Of a DNA stretch of 64,000 nt, positions 53,662 through 62,380 are shown piece after piece (within the stretch, counting starts at the first letter, position 1; every line of letters starts with the position of its first letter). Location: positions 1 through 64,000 of the forward strand of contig NZ_BATP01000020.1 in assembly GCF_000739615.1 (NCBI RefSeq), given 5' to 3'. The notes beneath the pieces are model-generated. The model saw nothing but the letters and a program-made list of their open reading frames with translations. It was not told the DNA's origin and ran no database searches. The DNA comes from Haloferula sp. BvORR071 (GTDB lineage Bacteria > Verrucomicrobiota > Verrucomicrobiia > Verrucomicrobiales > Akkermansiaceae). The position numbers were made by a program, and so were the translations under genes.

Positions 53662-55983
53662 ATGGATTTGACCGCCCCCGCTGTGAATAACAGCATCAGT
53701 AGCCGCGAGAACCGGGAAGCGAGGGTTTTCAGGGTTCCCACTCTTCGCAGGATCGCCTTCCTGGGCACTTATATCCCCCGCCGCTGCGGCATCGCTACTT
53801 TCACCGACGACCTCAATTGCGCGGTGAGCCGAGCCCTTCCGTCGGCAGAGCGAATCGTGATCGCAATGGGGGAACACGACGCCTATCCCGAGCAAGTCAC
53901 GCTGGCCATTCGTGGCGACGATACCACGGCCTACCGGCGCGCGGCTGCTCACCTCAATCAGTCCGGAGTGGACCTGCTCTGCGTGCAGCACGAGTTTGGG
54001 ATCTATGGAGGGCCGGCAGGCAGCTACCTGATGCCGCTGTTGCGCGAAGTGAGGATGCCGGTGGTGACCACTCTCCACAGCGTATTGCGTGGGCCTGACA
54101 TCGCACAACGCAAGGTGATGGAAGAATTGGTCAAGCTCAGCACGCGCCTGGTGGTGATGGCGGAGAAGGGCGCCGAAATCCTGCGCGACGTGTATGAGGT
54201 CGATTCCCGCAAGATCGATGTGATCCCCCATGGCATTCCCGATTTCGCATGGTCGGAGAGCGATTCCACCAAGCAAGAGCTAGGCCTCGCCGCGCGCAAG
54301 GTCTTGCTGACCTTCGGCCTGCTCGGCCCGGGCAAGGGCATCGAGTACGCGATCCGTTCGCTGCCGGAGATCGCCGCACGCCACCCGGATATCCTCTATG
54401 TGGTGCTTGGAGCCACACATCCCAATCTGCTCGCGCATGAAGGCGAGCGTTACCGCGAAAGCCTGCAGCAACTGGCGGATGATCTCGGCGTCAGCGCGCA
54501 GCTCCGATTTGAAAACCGCTTTGTCGAAATGGAGGAACTGAAGCGCTTCATCGCCGCTGCCGACATCTACCTCACGCCCTATCCGAATGAGGCACAGATC
54601 ACCTCGGGCACGCTGGCCTACGCCTTCGGTGCGGGAAAGGCGGTGATCTCTACACCCTACTGGCATGCCCAGGAGTTGCTGGCGAGGGGCGGCGGCTTGC
54701 TCGTGCCCGCGCGCGATTCCAGCGCGATTGCCGCGGCGGCCACGGGCCTGCTTGATGCACCCGAGAAGATGGACAGCCTCCGCCGCACCGCCTTCCAGCA
54801 GGGACGCGAGATGGTCTGGACGCGGGTGGGCGACCTCTACGCGCGCAGCTTCAGCCGTGCGGTGGCGGAGAGCGCCGGCCAAGTTCAGCGATCCGGTGTT
54901 TCATTCCCCCTCAGGAGCAAGCTGCCGCGCCTCAAGCTCGATCACCTGGAGCGCCTGACCGATGGCACCGGCATCTTCCAGCACGCGATCTTCGACGTGC
55001 CAAACTACCGCGAGGGCTACTGCACGGATGACAACGCGCGCGCCTTCCTCCTTGCGCTGATGTTGGAGACGGAAGGCCGCTTCCCCGCACTGCCGCGAAT
55101 GGCCAGCACCTACCTCGCCTTCCTGGCAGCGTCCTTCAATGAAGCGAAGGGCCGCTTCCGGAACTTCATGAGCCATGGACGCGAGTGGCTGGAGGAGGCT
55201 GGCAGCGAGGACAGCCATGGACGCGCGCTATGGGCTCTCGGAACCGGTGCCGCGAGCGCCCGCCGCGACGGCTGGCGGCTACTCTGCCTGAAGCTCTTCC
55301 AAGGCGGCTTGCGGGCAGTGGAAGACTTCACCTCGCCACGGGCGTGGGCCTTCACCTTGCTCGGGCTTCATGAGTATCTGAAGGCCTATCCCGGGGACCT
55401 GCAGGCGCATCGCGTGCGCTTGCTGCTGGTGGATCGGTTACTGGAATGCTGGGACCACAGCGCCACGGGCGATTGGCGCTGGTTTGAGATCTCGCTGGCC
55501 TACGACAACGCGCGTCTCCCGCAGGCCCTGATCGCGAGCGGAAGCTGTCTTCCAGAGAGCCGCGCGCTGGAGGTCGGCATCGAATCGCTGAAGTGGCTCC
55601 TGCGGGTGCAGACCGCGGGCATGGGTCACTTCCGGCCGATCGGCAGCAATGGCTTCTACACTCGGGGCGGCGAACGGGCCGATTTCGACCAGCAGCCGCT
55701 GGAAGCACAGGCGACCGTGTCCGCATGCCTCGCTGCATGGCGGACCGAGGGCGATCCTCGCTGGCTGCGCGAGGCGGAGCGCGCCTTCGATTGGTTCCTC
55801 GGGCGGAATGACGTCGGGTTGCCACTCCATGATTCAGAGACCGGCGGCTGCTGCGACGGGCTGGAGCCGGATCGCGTGAATGCGAATCAAGGCGCGGAAT
55901 CTTCTCTTGCGTTCGCGCTCTCGCTGACCGAGTTACGAGAGGCGATTGTCGCCAATACGCAAACCGTGAAGCAGATCGCATGA
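53662..55983 (+). CDS. GT4-type glycosyltransferase with C-terminal alpha-toroid domain
   Basis: 773 residues, no signal peptide. AGGG is 7 bases before the ATG. The GT-B region at about 28-405 has GTYIPRRCGIATFTDDL, CVQHEFGIYGGPAG, VTTLHSVLRGP, IDVIPHGIPD, LLTFGLLGPGKGIEYAIRSL and TSGTLAYAFGAGKAVISTPY. The C-terminal 360 residues (LKLDHLERLTDGTGIFQHA, NYREGYCTDDNARAFLLALML) look like an alpha-alpha toroid such as those of glycosidases. The stop overlaps the next start by 4 bases (ATGA). Together with two GH130 proteins it probably makes or turns over an intracellular mannose-type glycan; GH130 enzymes are usually beta-mannoside phosphorylases. Donor sugar unproven. Confidence 0.87.
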   Translation: MDLTAPAVNNSISSRENREARVFRVPTLRRIAFLGTYIPRRCGIATFTDDLNCAVSRALPSAERIVIAMGEHDAYPEQVTLAIRGDDTTAYRRAAAHLNQSGVDLLCVQHEFGIYGGPAGSYLMPLLREVRMPVVTTLHSVLRGPDIAQRKVMEELVKLSTRLVVMAEKGAEILRDVYEVDSRKIDVIPHGIPDFAWSESDSTKQELGLAARKVLLTFGLLGPGKGIEYAIRSLPEIAARHPDILYVVLGATHPNLLAHEGERYRESLQQLADDLGVSAQLRFENRFVEMEELKRFIAAADIYLTPYPNEAQITSGTLAYAFGAGKAVISTPYWHAQELLARGGGLLVPARDSSAIAAAATGLLDAPEKMDSLRRTAFQQGREMVWTRVGDLYARSFSRAVAESAGQVQRSGVSFPLRSKLPRLKLDHLERLTDGTGIFQHAIFDVPNYREGYCTDDNARAFLLALMLETEGRFPALPRMASTYLAFLAASFNEAKGRFRNFMSHGREWLEEAGSEDSHGRALWALGTGAASARRDGWRLLCLKLFQGGLRAVEDFTSPRAWAFTLLGLHEYLKAYPGDLQAHRVRLLLVDRLLECWDHSATGDWRWFEISLAYDNARLPQALIASGSCLPESRALEVGIESLKWLLRVQTAGMGHFRPIGSNGFYTRGGERADFDQQPLEAQATVSACLAAWRTEGDPRWLREAERAFDWFLGRNDVGLPLHDSETGGCCDGLEPDRVNANQGAESSLAFALSLTELREAIVANTQTVKQIA

Positions 55984-57443
55984 CCAGGATTCGACTCCGC
56001 CGCCACGACCTGAACCTCCACCCCGAGAGTAACCGGGTGATCATTCGCCCCTTCATCCCGGGGGACACGCAGCGGATCACCACGGTCATTGGACGGGCCC
56101 TCGCGTTGTCGGAGGATGAGGTGGAGACCGAACTGGCGGGCGTGAAGAGCGAATTCCATGACCGCCACTTCGACATCGATGGTCTGCTGCTACAGCACTT
56201 CAACAAGGTCTCGGCTCATGTCTTCACGCAGCGCAATCTTTCCGTTTCGCGGCGCCTTCTGATCGGAGCGCTGTTCTCCGGGGAATATGCCCTGGAGTCG
56301 GCGGCGCTGTTCAATCCCTCGATCGTCCCCCACCCCAGTCAGGACAATCTCTCCGAGGGCGCGCTGCGCTTCATCATGAGCCTGCGCGCCACCGGCGAAG
56401 GCCATATCTCCTCGATCGAATTCCGCAGCGGCCAGATTCTCGCCGATGGCGGCATTCACCTCGATCCGGTGTCACGCTTCACCACCGTGCCGGAAATCAT
56501 GCCGAATCCCTCCTACGAAAAGGAGAGCTTCGAGACCAAGCTCCACGAGATGGGTTTTGAGAACGGTTGGACCACCGGCTTGCTCGAACCCTTGGAAGAG
56601 CACTTCACCCGCAGCGACCTGCGCAAGTCAATGCGCGCCGTGCGCCAGCAATCGCGCAATCCATCCCGCGATCTGCTGCGCACCCTGGAGTGCGCGCTAT
56701 GGCTCGCGGATTCAAACTACGAGCTGCGTTTCCCGGAAAAGCTGGCGGTGAGCGAGCGCATCATCTTTCCGGTTTCTCCCAACGAGAGCAACGGCATCGA
56801 GGATGCACGCTTCGTTCGCTTCGTGGAGGAAGACGGTTCGGTCATCTATCGGGCCACCTATACCGCCTACAACGGCAAGGCGATCCTCCCGCAGATGATC
56901 GAGACCGAGGATTTCCTGAGCTTCCGCGTGCTTACGCTCAATGGCAGCGCCGTGCAAAACAAGGGCATGGCGCTCTTCCCGCGGCGGGTCCAGGGCAGCT
57001 ACGTGATGCTCTCGCGCCAGGATGACGAGAACCTTCTCATCATGTTCGCGAATGATCCACACCACTGGAATGACCCGCAGGTGCTCCTGCGGCCGGCGGA
57101 AATGTGGGAGTGCGTGAAGATCGGCAATTGCGGCTCGCCGATGGAAACGGAGGAGGGCTGGCTGGTGCTAACCCATGGCGTGGGTCCGATGAGGAAGTAC
57201 TGCATCGGTGCCGCACTGCTCGATTTGGAAGATCCCACGCGGGTGATTGGACGCTTGCGGCAGCCGCTGCTCTCGCCCGAGGGTAACGAGCGGGAGGGCT
57301 ATGTGCCGAATGTGGTGTACAGCTGTGGAGGGCTGATCCATGGGCGCACCCTGGTGCTGCCCTATGCGATGAGCGACAAGGCCTCCGCGGTGGTCTCCGT
57401 GTCGCTGGATGAGCTGCTAGTGGAATTAAAGGCGGGGGTCTAG
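55980..57443 (+). CDS. GH130-family protein, coupled to GT4
   Basis: 487 residues, no signal peptide, cytoplasmic. A helical N-terminal 200 residues leads into the five-bladed propeller of GH130, with the GIEDAR motif at 272-277 (Asp275 expected as catalytic acid), NKGMALFPRRV, and YSCGGLIHGRTLVLPYA. GH130 enzymes cleave beta-1,2- or beta-1,4-mannosides by phosphorolysis; relatives grouped as GT108 in trypanosomatids synthesise and degrade beta-1,2-mannan (mannogen). The start overlaps the GT4 stop by 4 bases, and its stop overlaps the stop of the next gene on the other strand (CTAG at 57440-57443). Product specificity is inferred from context only. Confidence 0.87.
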   Translation: MTRIRLRRHDLNLHPESNRVIIRPFIPGDTQRITTVIGRALALSEDEVETELAGVKSEFHDRHFDIDGLLLQHFNKVSAHVFTQRNLSVSRRLLIGALFSGEYALESAALFNPSIVPHPSQDNLSEGALRFIMSLRATGEGHISSIEFRSGQILADGGIHLDPVSRFTTVPEIMPNPSYEKESFETKLHEMGFENGWTTGLLEPLEEHFTRSDLRKSMRAVRQQSRNPSRDLLRTLECALWLADSNYELRFPEKLAVSERIIFPVSPNESNGIEDARFVRFVEEDGSVIYRATYTAYNGKAILPQMIETEDFLSFRVLTLNGSAVQNKGMALFPRRVQGSYVMLSRQDDENLLIMFANDPHHWNDPQVLLRPAEMWECVKIGNCGSPMETEEGWLVLTHGVGPMRKYCIGAALLDLEDPTRVIGRLRQPLLSPEGNEREGYVPNVVYSCGGLIHGRTLVLPYAMSDKASAVVSVSLDELLVELKAGV

Positions 57444-58603
57444 CTTGATGAAACGCGGCTCCCGGGGCATCCTGATTCAGGCAACCCGAAGTAGGACTTG
57501 GGGATGTGCGTGATGCGGCAGGCGAGGTCATCCTCGCCGGACGCGACGATGAAATGCTCGCCCGCATCGGCGATGCCGGTGGTGAAGACCACACCCGTCA
57601 GGTAGCTCAGCTCGGCCCAGGGCTCCACCAGCTCGGGCCGCGGCTCGAGCACCGGCACCTCATCCTGGATAGCCACCACCATCCGCGGATCCTCCGCATC
57701 AAGGAAGGCATGAAAGGTCCGGTAGGTACCGACCACGCTGCCAGGCTGCACGCCGTGGTAAAGCATCAGCCAGCCCGCCTCTGTTAGGAGCGGTGGAGCA
57801 CCACCCCCGATCCGCATCGCTGAAGAAGTGCCTCGCCGCGGCCGGATCAATGGAGTATCCGCAGGCTTCCAGTGCAGTGCATCCGGAGAGGAGGCCAGAT
57901 TGATCGACGGACCAGCCTCGAACTCACTGTCCGGCGGGTAGGCGAAGTAGAGATCGCCCAAGGGCCGGGTCAGCGCATGGAACTTGCCGCCGGGTCGCCC
58001 CTCAAAGATCAGCATGTCCTTGTTTTGATGGTCCAGGATGATGCCCTGCAGCTCATAGTTCAGGCCATCCTGCGAGGTGTAGAGTGTCGTGGAGTGGCGC
58101 TCCGCGCTGACCGAGCAGGTGGTCATGTAGTAGCTATCGTTGACCCGCGAGATGCGGGCATCCTCCACGCCATACTCCTGATAGCTGGCTGCGGGGATGA
58201 TTGCCTTGTCGTAGAGAATCTCCAGCACCTCGCCCCCATCCGGATCGAGGATGACCGGTAGCAACCAGGACAGCGAAGTCAGCGCCATCACCTTCGAGGC
58301 GTGGGCCAGCAGGCGGAACTTGCGGGGATCCGTCGCATCCACCGTCGAAAGCTCGTGCGCATCCACCACAAAGCCCTCGCGCGGGCTCCAGCGGATCGCG
58401 TGAATGCGGTCGCCGCGCACCGCCTCTTTCAGGGCTTCCGCGATCCGCACCATCAGCAGCAGCCTGCCGTCCGGCAAGCGGGTGAGAGCGGGATTGAAGA
58501 CACCCAGCACAAAGGTCTCCCCTAGGATTCCCGAGCGTAGCGGCGAGCGCTCCAAGTCGACATCAGGTGGAGCGAGAACGATCCGGTCGCGTTGGAAGCT
58601 CAT
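57440..58603 (-). CDS. Second GH130-family protein, convergent
   Basis: 387 residues, no signal peptide. A compact GH130 propeller: FNPALTRLPDGRLLLMVRI at the start, GVEDAR at 145-150 (Asp148), MLIFEGRPGGKFHALTRP, and IGGGAPPLLTEAGWLMLYHGV. It lacks the long helical N-terminus of its neighbour, so the two are distinct subfamilies, not a tandem duplication. It converges on the other GH130 gene with stops overlapping by four bases. It may be the phosphorylase or mannosidase that trims the product made by GT4 and the first GH130 protein. Activity direction cannot be read from sequence. Confidence 0.86.
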   Translation of the reverse strand: MSFQRDRIVLAPPDVDLERSPLRSGILGETFVLGVFNPALTRLPDGRLLLMVRIAEALKEAVRGDRIHAIRWSPREGFVVDAHELSTVDATDPRKFRLLAHASKVMALTSLSWLLPVILDPDGGEVLEILYDKAIIPAASYQEYGVEDARISRVNDSYYMTTCSVSAERHSTTLYTSQDGLNYELQGIILDHQNKDMLIFEGRPGGKFHALTRPLGDLYFAYPPDSEFEAGPSINLASSPDALHWKPADTPLIRPRRGTSSAMRIGGGAPPLLTEAGWLMLYHGVQPGSVVGTYRTFHAFLDAEDPRMVVAIQDEVPVLEPRPELVEPWAELSYLTGVVFTTGIADAGEHFIVASGEDDLACRITHIPKSYFGLPESGCPGSRVSSS

Positions 58604-58861
58604 GAGGTTTCAGGTGGGTTGCAGTGACCGCCGGGCTGGTACTTGGATCCGGTCGCCACGGGCCGCTTGCCGCGGGATCAATACCATGGCACGGGCTGGA
58701 TCAGATTCATCCCGCATCTTCAGCCCCGAATGCTCAACGCTCCGGGGTTCAAGGGATAGGGTCGAGGGCTGCCTTCATGGGCACTTTTGCCCACTGGTCA
58801 TCTGGCTCACCTTTGGGGATTTTTCGTGACCGCTTTAACCACTCTTTCTTACGATCTACCC
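58604..58861. promoter_or_regulatory. Divergent region between GH130 and GH20 genes
   Basis: 258 bases with no supportable gene. A perfect hairpin TGGGCA (58778-58783), loop CTTT, TGCCCA (58788-58793) lies about 70 bases before the GH20 ATG. The region presumably holds both promoters, but no clear -35/-10 was read. Confidence 0.3.
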
Positions 58862-60451
58862 ATGCGTCCATTCCTGTTGAGCCTGCTCCTCTGCCTTCCC
58901 ATGCAGGCGGAAGTCCCCGTGATCCCGCTGCCACTGACGATGCGGGAGCAAGCGGTGGATTTCTCGCTCGAGGGAGCGGCGGCATCAGGCGCCCCGGACC
59001 CGCTGTTCCTGGAGTTGCTCTCGGAAGCGGCGGGACAGACCATCAAGGCGGACCCCGCGGGCAAGATCCGCTTCCTCCCCGTGGGCAATATCGCGATCAG
59101 CAGTGCGGAAGGCTATGTCCTGAAGATCGGCAAGGATAAGATCGAGATCAACGCGCCGAGTCCCGCCGGTCACTTCTACGGCCTACAAACGCTCCTGCAG
59201 CTCATGCGCTCGGCGCCGCGCGATGGCAACACCGTCCATTTCCCCTGCTCGCTCCTAGCCGACCAACCGCGCTTCGCGTGGCGCGGCTTTATGCTCGACG
59301 AAAGCCGCCACTTCAGCGGCGAGCTCGCGGTGAAGCGCCTGATCGACGCAATGGCGCGCTACAAGCTCAACCGCCTGCACTGGCATCTAACGGATTCCGC
59401 GGGCTGGCGGATCGAGATCAAGCGCTACCCGAAGCTCACGACTATCGGCGGCCGCGGCAATGAGTCCGACCGCTCGGCCAAGGCGCCGGTGGGCTACTAC
59501 ACCCAGGAGCAGATCCGCGCGATCGTGGCCTATGCCAAGCAGCGCAACGTGACCATCATCCCGGAGATCGATATGCCCGGTCATGCCGATGCCGCGATCG
59601 CTGCCTATCCGCAGCACGATGGCGGCGGCTACCTTCAGCCGAACAGCAAGGAGAAGTGGCCGCACTTCACCTTCAACCCGGCGAAGAAAGAGACCCTGGA
59701 GTTCCTCGACAATATCCTCAAGGAAGTCGCCACCCTCTTCCCCGATGCAGGGGTGATCCACATGGGGGGCGATGAAGTCCACTTCGGCTGGAAGCAGTGG
59801 ACCGAGCTCCCCGAAGTGAAGGAGTTGATGGAGCGTGAGAAGCTCAAAGATCTGGCCGCGGTGGAGACTTGGTTTAGCAAGCGCATGGCGAAGACCGTGA
59901 ATGGCCTTGGCTTCAGCGCCGGCGGCTGGGACGAGATCGCTTCCCGCGGCCTGCCGAAGGACAAGACCCTCGTCTTCTGGTGGCGGCACGACAAACCCCA
60001 GGTGCTGGAGCAGGCACTGGCGGAAGGCTATCCCGTGGTGCTTTGCCCGCGGCGCCCCTGCTACTTCGATTTCGTGCAGGATGACTCGCACAAGACAGGC
60101 CGGCGCTGGGGTGGCTTCAATACCTTGGCGGACACCTATCGTTTCCCTGCCGACCTGAAGCTCTCGACGGGGGACGAAAAACTGGTGCGCGGCGTCGAGG
60201 CCTGCCTGTGGACGGAGACCTGCCTCACCCAGGCACGGCGCGACTTCATGACTTGGCCCCGCTTGGTGGCGCTGGCCGAGACGGGTTGGACCAAGGAAGA
60301 GCGGAAAGATTACGCGAGCTTCGAGACCCGTCTGCCCACGGAACTCGCCTGGCTCAAGTCACATGGGATTCAAGCGTACGATCCCTTTGCAAAAAGCCCG
60401 GAAGTGGGCGATCTGGGCGCAAAACCGGAGTATCCGGACCGACCGGATTGA
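58862..60451 (+). CDS. GH20 beta-N-acetylhexosaminidase
   Basis: 529 residues from ATG58862 (MRPFLLSLLLCLPMQA signal peptide); the open frame begins 25 codons earlier but lacks a plausible start there. N-terminal GH20b-type domain at about 20-135, then a TIM barrel: RFAWRGFMLDESRHF, LNRLHWHLTDSAGWRIEIK, IPEIDMPGHADAAIAAYP, and the catalytic pair Asp304-Glu305 in HMGGDEVHFGW. It uses substrate-assisted catalysis to remove terminal GlcNAc or GalNAc from glycans, glycoproteins or chitooligosaccharides outside the cytoplasm. With the sialidase and esterases at the other end of the window it fits stepwise glycan degradation. All key residues present. Confidence 0.92.
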   Translation: MRPFLLSLLLCLPMQAEVPVIPLPLTMREQAVDFSLEGAAASGAPDPLFLELLSEAAGQTIKADPAGKIRFLPVGNIAISSAEGYVLKIGKDKIEINAPSPAGHFYGLQTLLQLMRSAPRDGNTVHFPCSLLADQPRFAWRGFMLDESRHFSGELAVKRLIDAMARYKLNRLHWHLTDSAGWRIEIKRYPKLTTIGGRGNESDRSAKAPVGYYTQEQIRAIVAYAKQRNVTIIPEIDMPGHADAAIAAYPQHDGGGYLQPNSKEKWPHFTFNPAKKETLEFLDNILKEVATLFPDAGVIHMGGDEVHFGWKQWTELPEVKELMEREKLKDLAAVETWFSKRMAKTVNGLGFSAGGWDEIASRGLPKDKTLVFWWRHDKPQVLEQALAEGYPVVLCPRRPCYFDFVQDDSHKTGRRWGGFNTLADTYRFPADLKLSTGDEKLVRGVEACLWTETCLTQARRDFMTWPRLVALAETGWTKEERKDYASFETRLPTELAWLKSHGIQAYDPFAKSPEVGDLGAKPEYPDRPD

Positions 60452-60476
60452 TAGCCTAAGAAATGCGTAATAAAAC
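60448..60476 (+). promoter_or_regulatory. Candidate sigma-70 promoter for PEP-CTERM gene
   Basis: TTGATA (60448-60453), 17-base spacer, TAAAAC (60471-60476), overlapping the GH20 stop codon. Placement about 70 bases before the ATG at 60548 is reasonable. Single-motif support only. Confidence 0.3.
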
Positions 60477-60547
60477 ACACGTTTTTCTAATGGAGCAGAC
60501 CAGGGAAAGCTGCTAGACGGCCCCTGCTGTTTCCTCACCCCACCCCC

Positions 60548-61414
60548 ATGTTCCGTCTCCCCTTTCTACGGTCCGTGCTGCTCTGTGCCCTCCTCTCCGG
60601 AGCAGCCTGCGCACAGACTTATGTCGATTTGAGTTTCTCGAACAACGTCCAGCCCGCGCTGGAAATGTATCCGAACAACTCGACCCTCGGCCCCTACTAC
60701 ACCTCCGGGCTGAACTTGGATTTCGCCGGCGCCGGCAACTACAATGGCAGCTCTGTCGACGTCCGCGTCAGTGTGATCGGCTTGACTGATGGCGAGAGTT
60801 CCAGCTTCCGTCCGACCAGCACCTATCAATGGGTGGGCTGGATCCCGGACTACAATTCGGTCAACAACTCCGACGACTTGGGCGTCTACTACCGCCACGA
60901 TGGCAACCTGCTGCAGCCGAGTGGCGGCGTGGCTTGGACCATGTCCTTCTACGAGGGGGGCAGCAATTTCACCAATCCGCTCACGCTTCCCGGCGTGCGC
61001 TTCCTAGTCTATGACCACGATGGCGAGCCCCTCCAGCACGAGTCGATCCGAGCCTTTGGCGACGATGGCCTTGTCGGCTACCAGCTCGCCAATGGCAGCA
61101 ACATCAGCGCCCATCAGGAAGGCGATGAATGGCGCTTTAACTCCGGCGGCCTCGGACTGTCCGAAACCGGCCCCGAGGGCGGCATGATTCTCTACTACCA
61201 GAATACCCAATCGATCCGTTTCGATCAATTCGCGACGACCTTCTTCGGGCTGCCTTCCGCCCAGAGCGGAGTCTTCCAAGCTTGGGATGGAAACCTCAAC
61301 CTCATCGGTGGCAACACCAGCGGCTTCGGACCGCTCGTAAGCGTGCCGGAGCCCTCCGCACCGATGCTGGCTGCGATAGCGATGCTGGGATTGGTACTGC
61401 GGCGGAGACGCTGA
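60548..61414 (+). CDS. PEP-CTERM sorting-domain protein
   Basis: 288 residues. Signal peptide MFRLPFLRSVLLCALLSGAACA. The body is beta-rich with many Gly/Asn/Ser turns (SNNVQPALEMYPNNSTLG, GAGNYNGSSVDVRVSVIGL, WIPDYNSVNNSDDLGVYYR) and no motif I can tie to an enzyme. The C-terminus VPEPSAPMLAAIAMLG plus LVLRRRR is a PEP-CTERM sorting signal. Expected fate: exosortase cleavage and attachment to the exopolysaccharide matrix. The ATG follows CACCCC with no ribosome site. It is preceded by a candidate promoter at 60448 and followed by a convergent gene. Confidence 0.82.
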   Translation: MFRLPFLRSVLLCALLSGAACAQTYVDLSFSNNVQPALEMYPNNSTLGPYYTSGLNLDFAGAGNYNGSSVDVRVSVIGLTDGESSSFRPTSTYQWVGWIPDYNSVNNSDDLGVYYRHDGNLLQPSGGVAWTMSFYEGGSNFTNPLTLPGVRFLVYDHDGEPLQHESIRAFGDDGLVGYQLANGSNISAHQEGDEWRFNSGGLGLSETGPEGGMILYYQNTQSIRFDQFATTFFGLPSAQSGVFQAWDGNLNLIGGNTSGFGPLVSVPEPSAPMLAAIAMLGLVLRRRR

Positions 61415-61432
61415 GGCATTTCCGCAAAGACT

Positions 61433-62380
61433 TCAGATCTCCGCGGTGTCGATCCACCAATCGGCTCCCGCTTGCAAGGCGTGCCCATAGATCGCCGCAG
61501 GGGCAAGGGTCACGGGAACATCTTCCAGTTCCTGCAACAGCGCACCGCTCATTCTCTGCGGCACTGCCACAAACAGAGCCGGCATCCCGTTCTTCGTCGC
61601 CAACGCGGCAGCCCCCCTTAGCAAGCGAGCTCCCGCCACTGCATTGGCATAGGCGAAACACGAAAGATGCGCCGAAAGCATCTCCGATCCATTTTCCAGG
61701 AAGAGCCGCTTGCCCCGGCGCGTGTCTTCCAGAATCCCGCAGGCATCACCATCCCTCGTCGTGAGATGCACGGGCTCCATCAGTGAGCGCAACTCGGGCC
61801 TTGAGCGGCAAGCCGAATAGCCGCGCTGCGCGATACTTGAGCGCAATCCCGCGAATTCGTCCGGCGCGATCTCAACCACGCTCCCCTCGCATTCACTCGC
61901 TCCGATCCTCAGAATCGTGATCTCCGCCAAGCGTTGAAAGCGTGGCACTCCAAGCCGGCCGGTGTAGTCCGTCGGCAACTTGCCCGTGCCCTCCATCACC
62001 ACGCAGTAGCAGCGATGCGAGTCGCTGCCTTCAATCGTGCGCTTCGTCTCGCGGATCAGCCTCGGCAAGGCCAACGAGCTGCGGGCAGCCGCGCTCAGTT
62101 TGAGATCACAAAGGTAGTGTGCCATCTGCACCATGCCCGCTTCGCCCCGCAATTCAAGCGAGCGCACGACCCGAGCCAGCCCCCCTCGAACGATACCGGC
62201 TTCCTCTAGCAAAACCAGCTCCGCTTCCCCCATTGCTTGGAAGAAAGGCAAGTAGTCCTCGCCATGGGAAATATAGAAGTACCCGGAGCTGCCGAGCGGA
62301 TAGCTGAACTCTCTCTCAAAAGCAGCAAGGGCCCCGCCCATGCTCTCCGGAATCCGCGTGCGGAAACGATGCAAATTCAT
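61433..62380 (-). CDS. GNAT-like protein, third gene of the lipid cassette
   Basis: 315 residues, cytoplasmic. The first half shows a GNAT-type acyltransferase outline: FEREFSYPLGSSGYFYISHG, then a strand-helix MVQMAHYLCDLKLSAAARSSLAL resembling the acyl-CoA-binding motif region (xYLxDLxVxxxxRxxG form, but degenerate). The second half (EIAPDEFAGLRSSIAQRGYSA onward) is not recognised. The start overlaps the DUF3419 stop by 4 bases. Its place after a BtaA-like protein and a desaturase points to modification of an amino-containing lipid. The acyltransferase assignment is tentative. Confidence 0.55.
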   Translation of the reverse strand: MNLHRFRTRIPESMGGALAAFEREFSYPLGSSGYFYISHGEDYLPFFQAMGEAELVLLEEAGIVRGGLARVVRSLELRGEAGMVQMAHYLCDLKLSAAARSSLALPRLIRETKRTIEGSDSHRCYCVVMEGTGKLPTDYTGRLGVPRFQRLAEITILRIGASECEGSVVEIAPDEFAGLRSSIAQRGYSACRSRPELRSLMEPVHLTTRDGDACGILEDTRRGKRLFLENGSEMLSAHLSCFAYANAVAGARLLRGAAALATKNGMPALFVAVPQRMSGALLQELEDVPVTLAPAAIYGHALQAGADWWIDTAEI

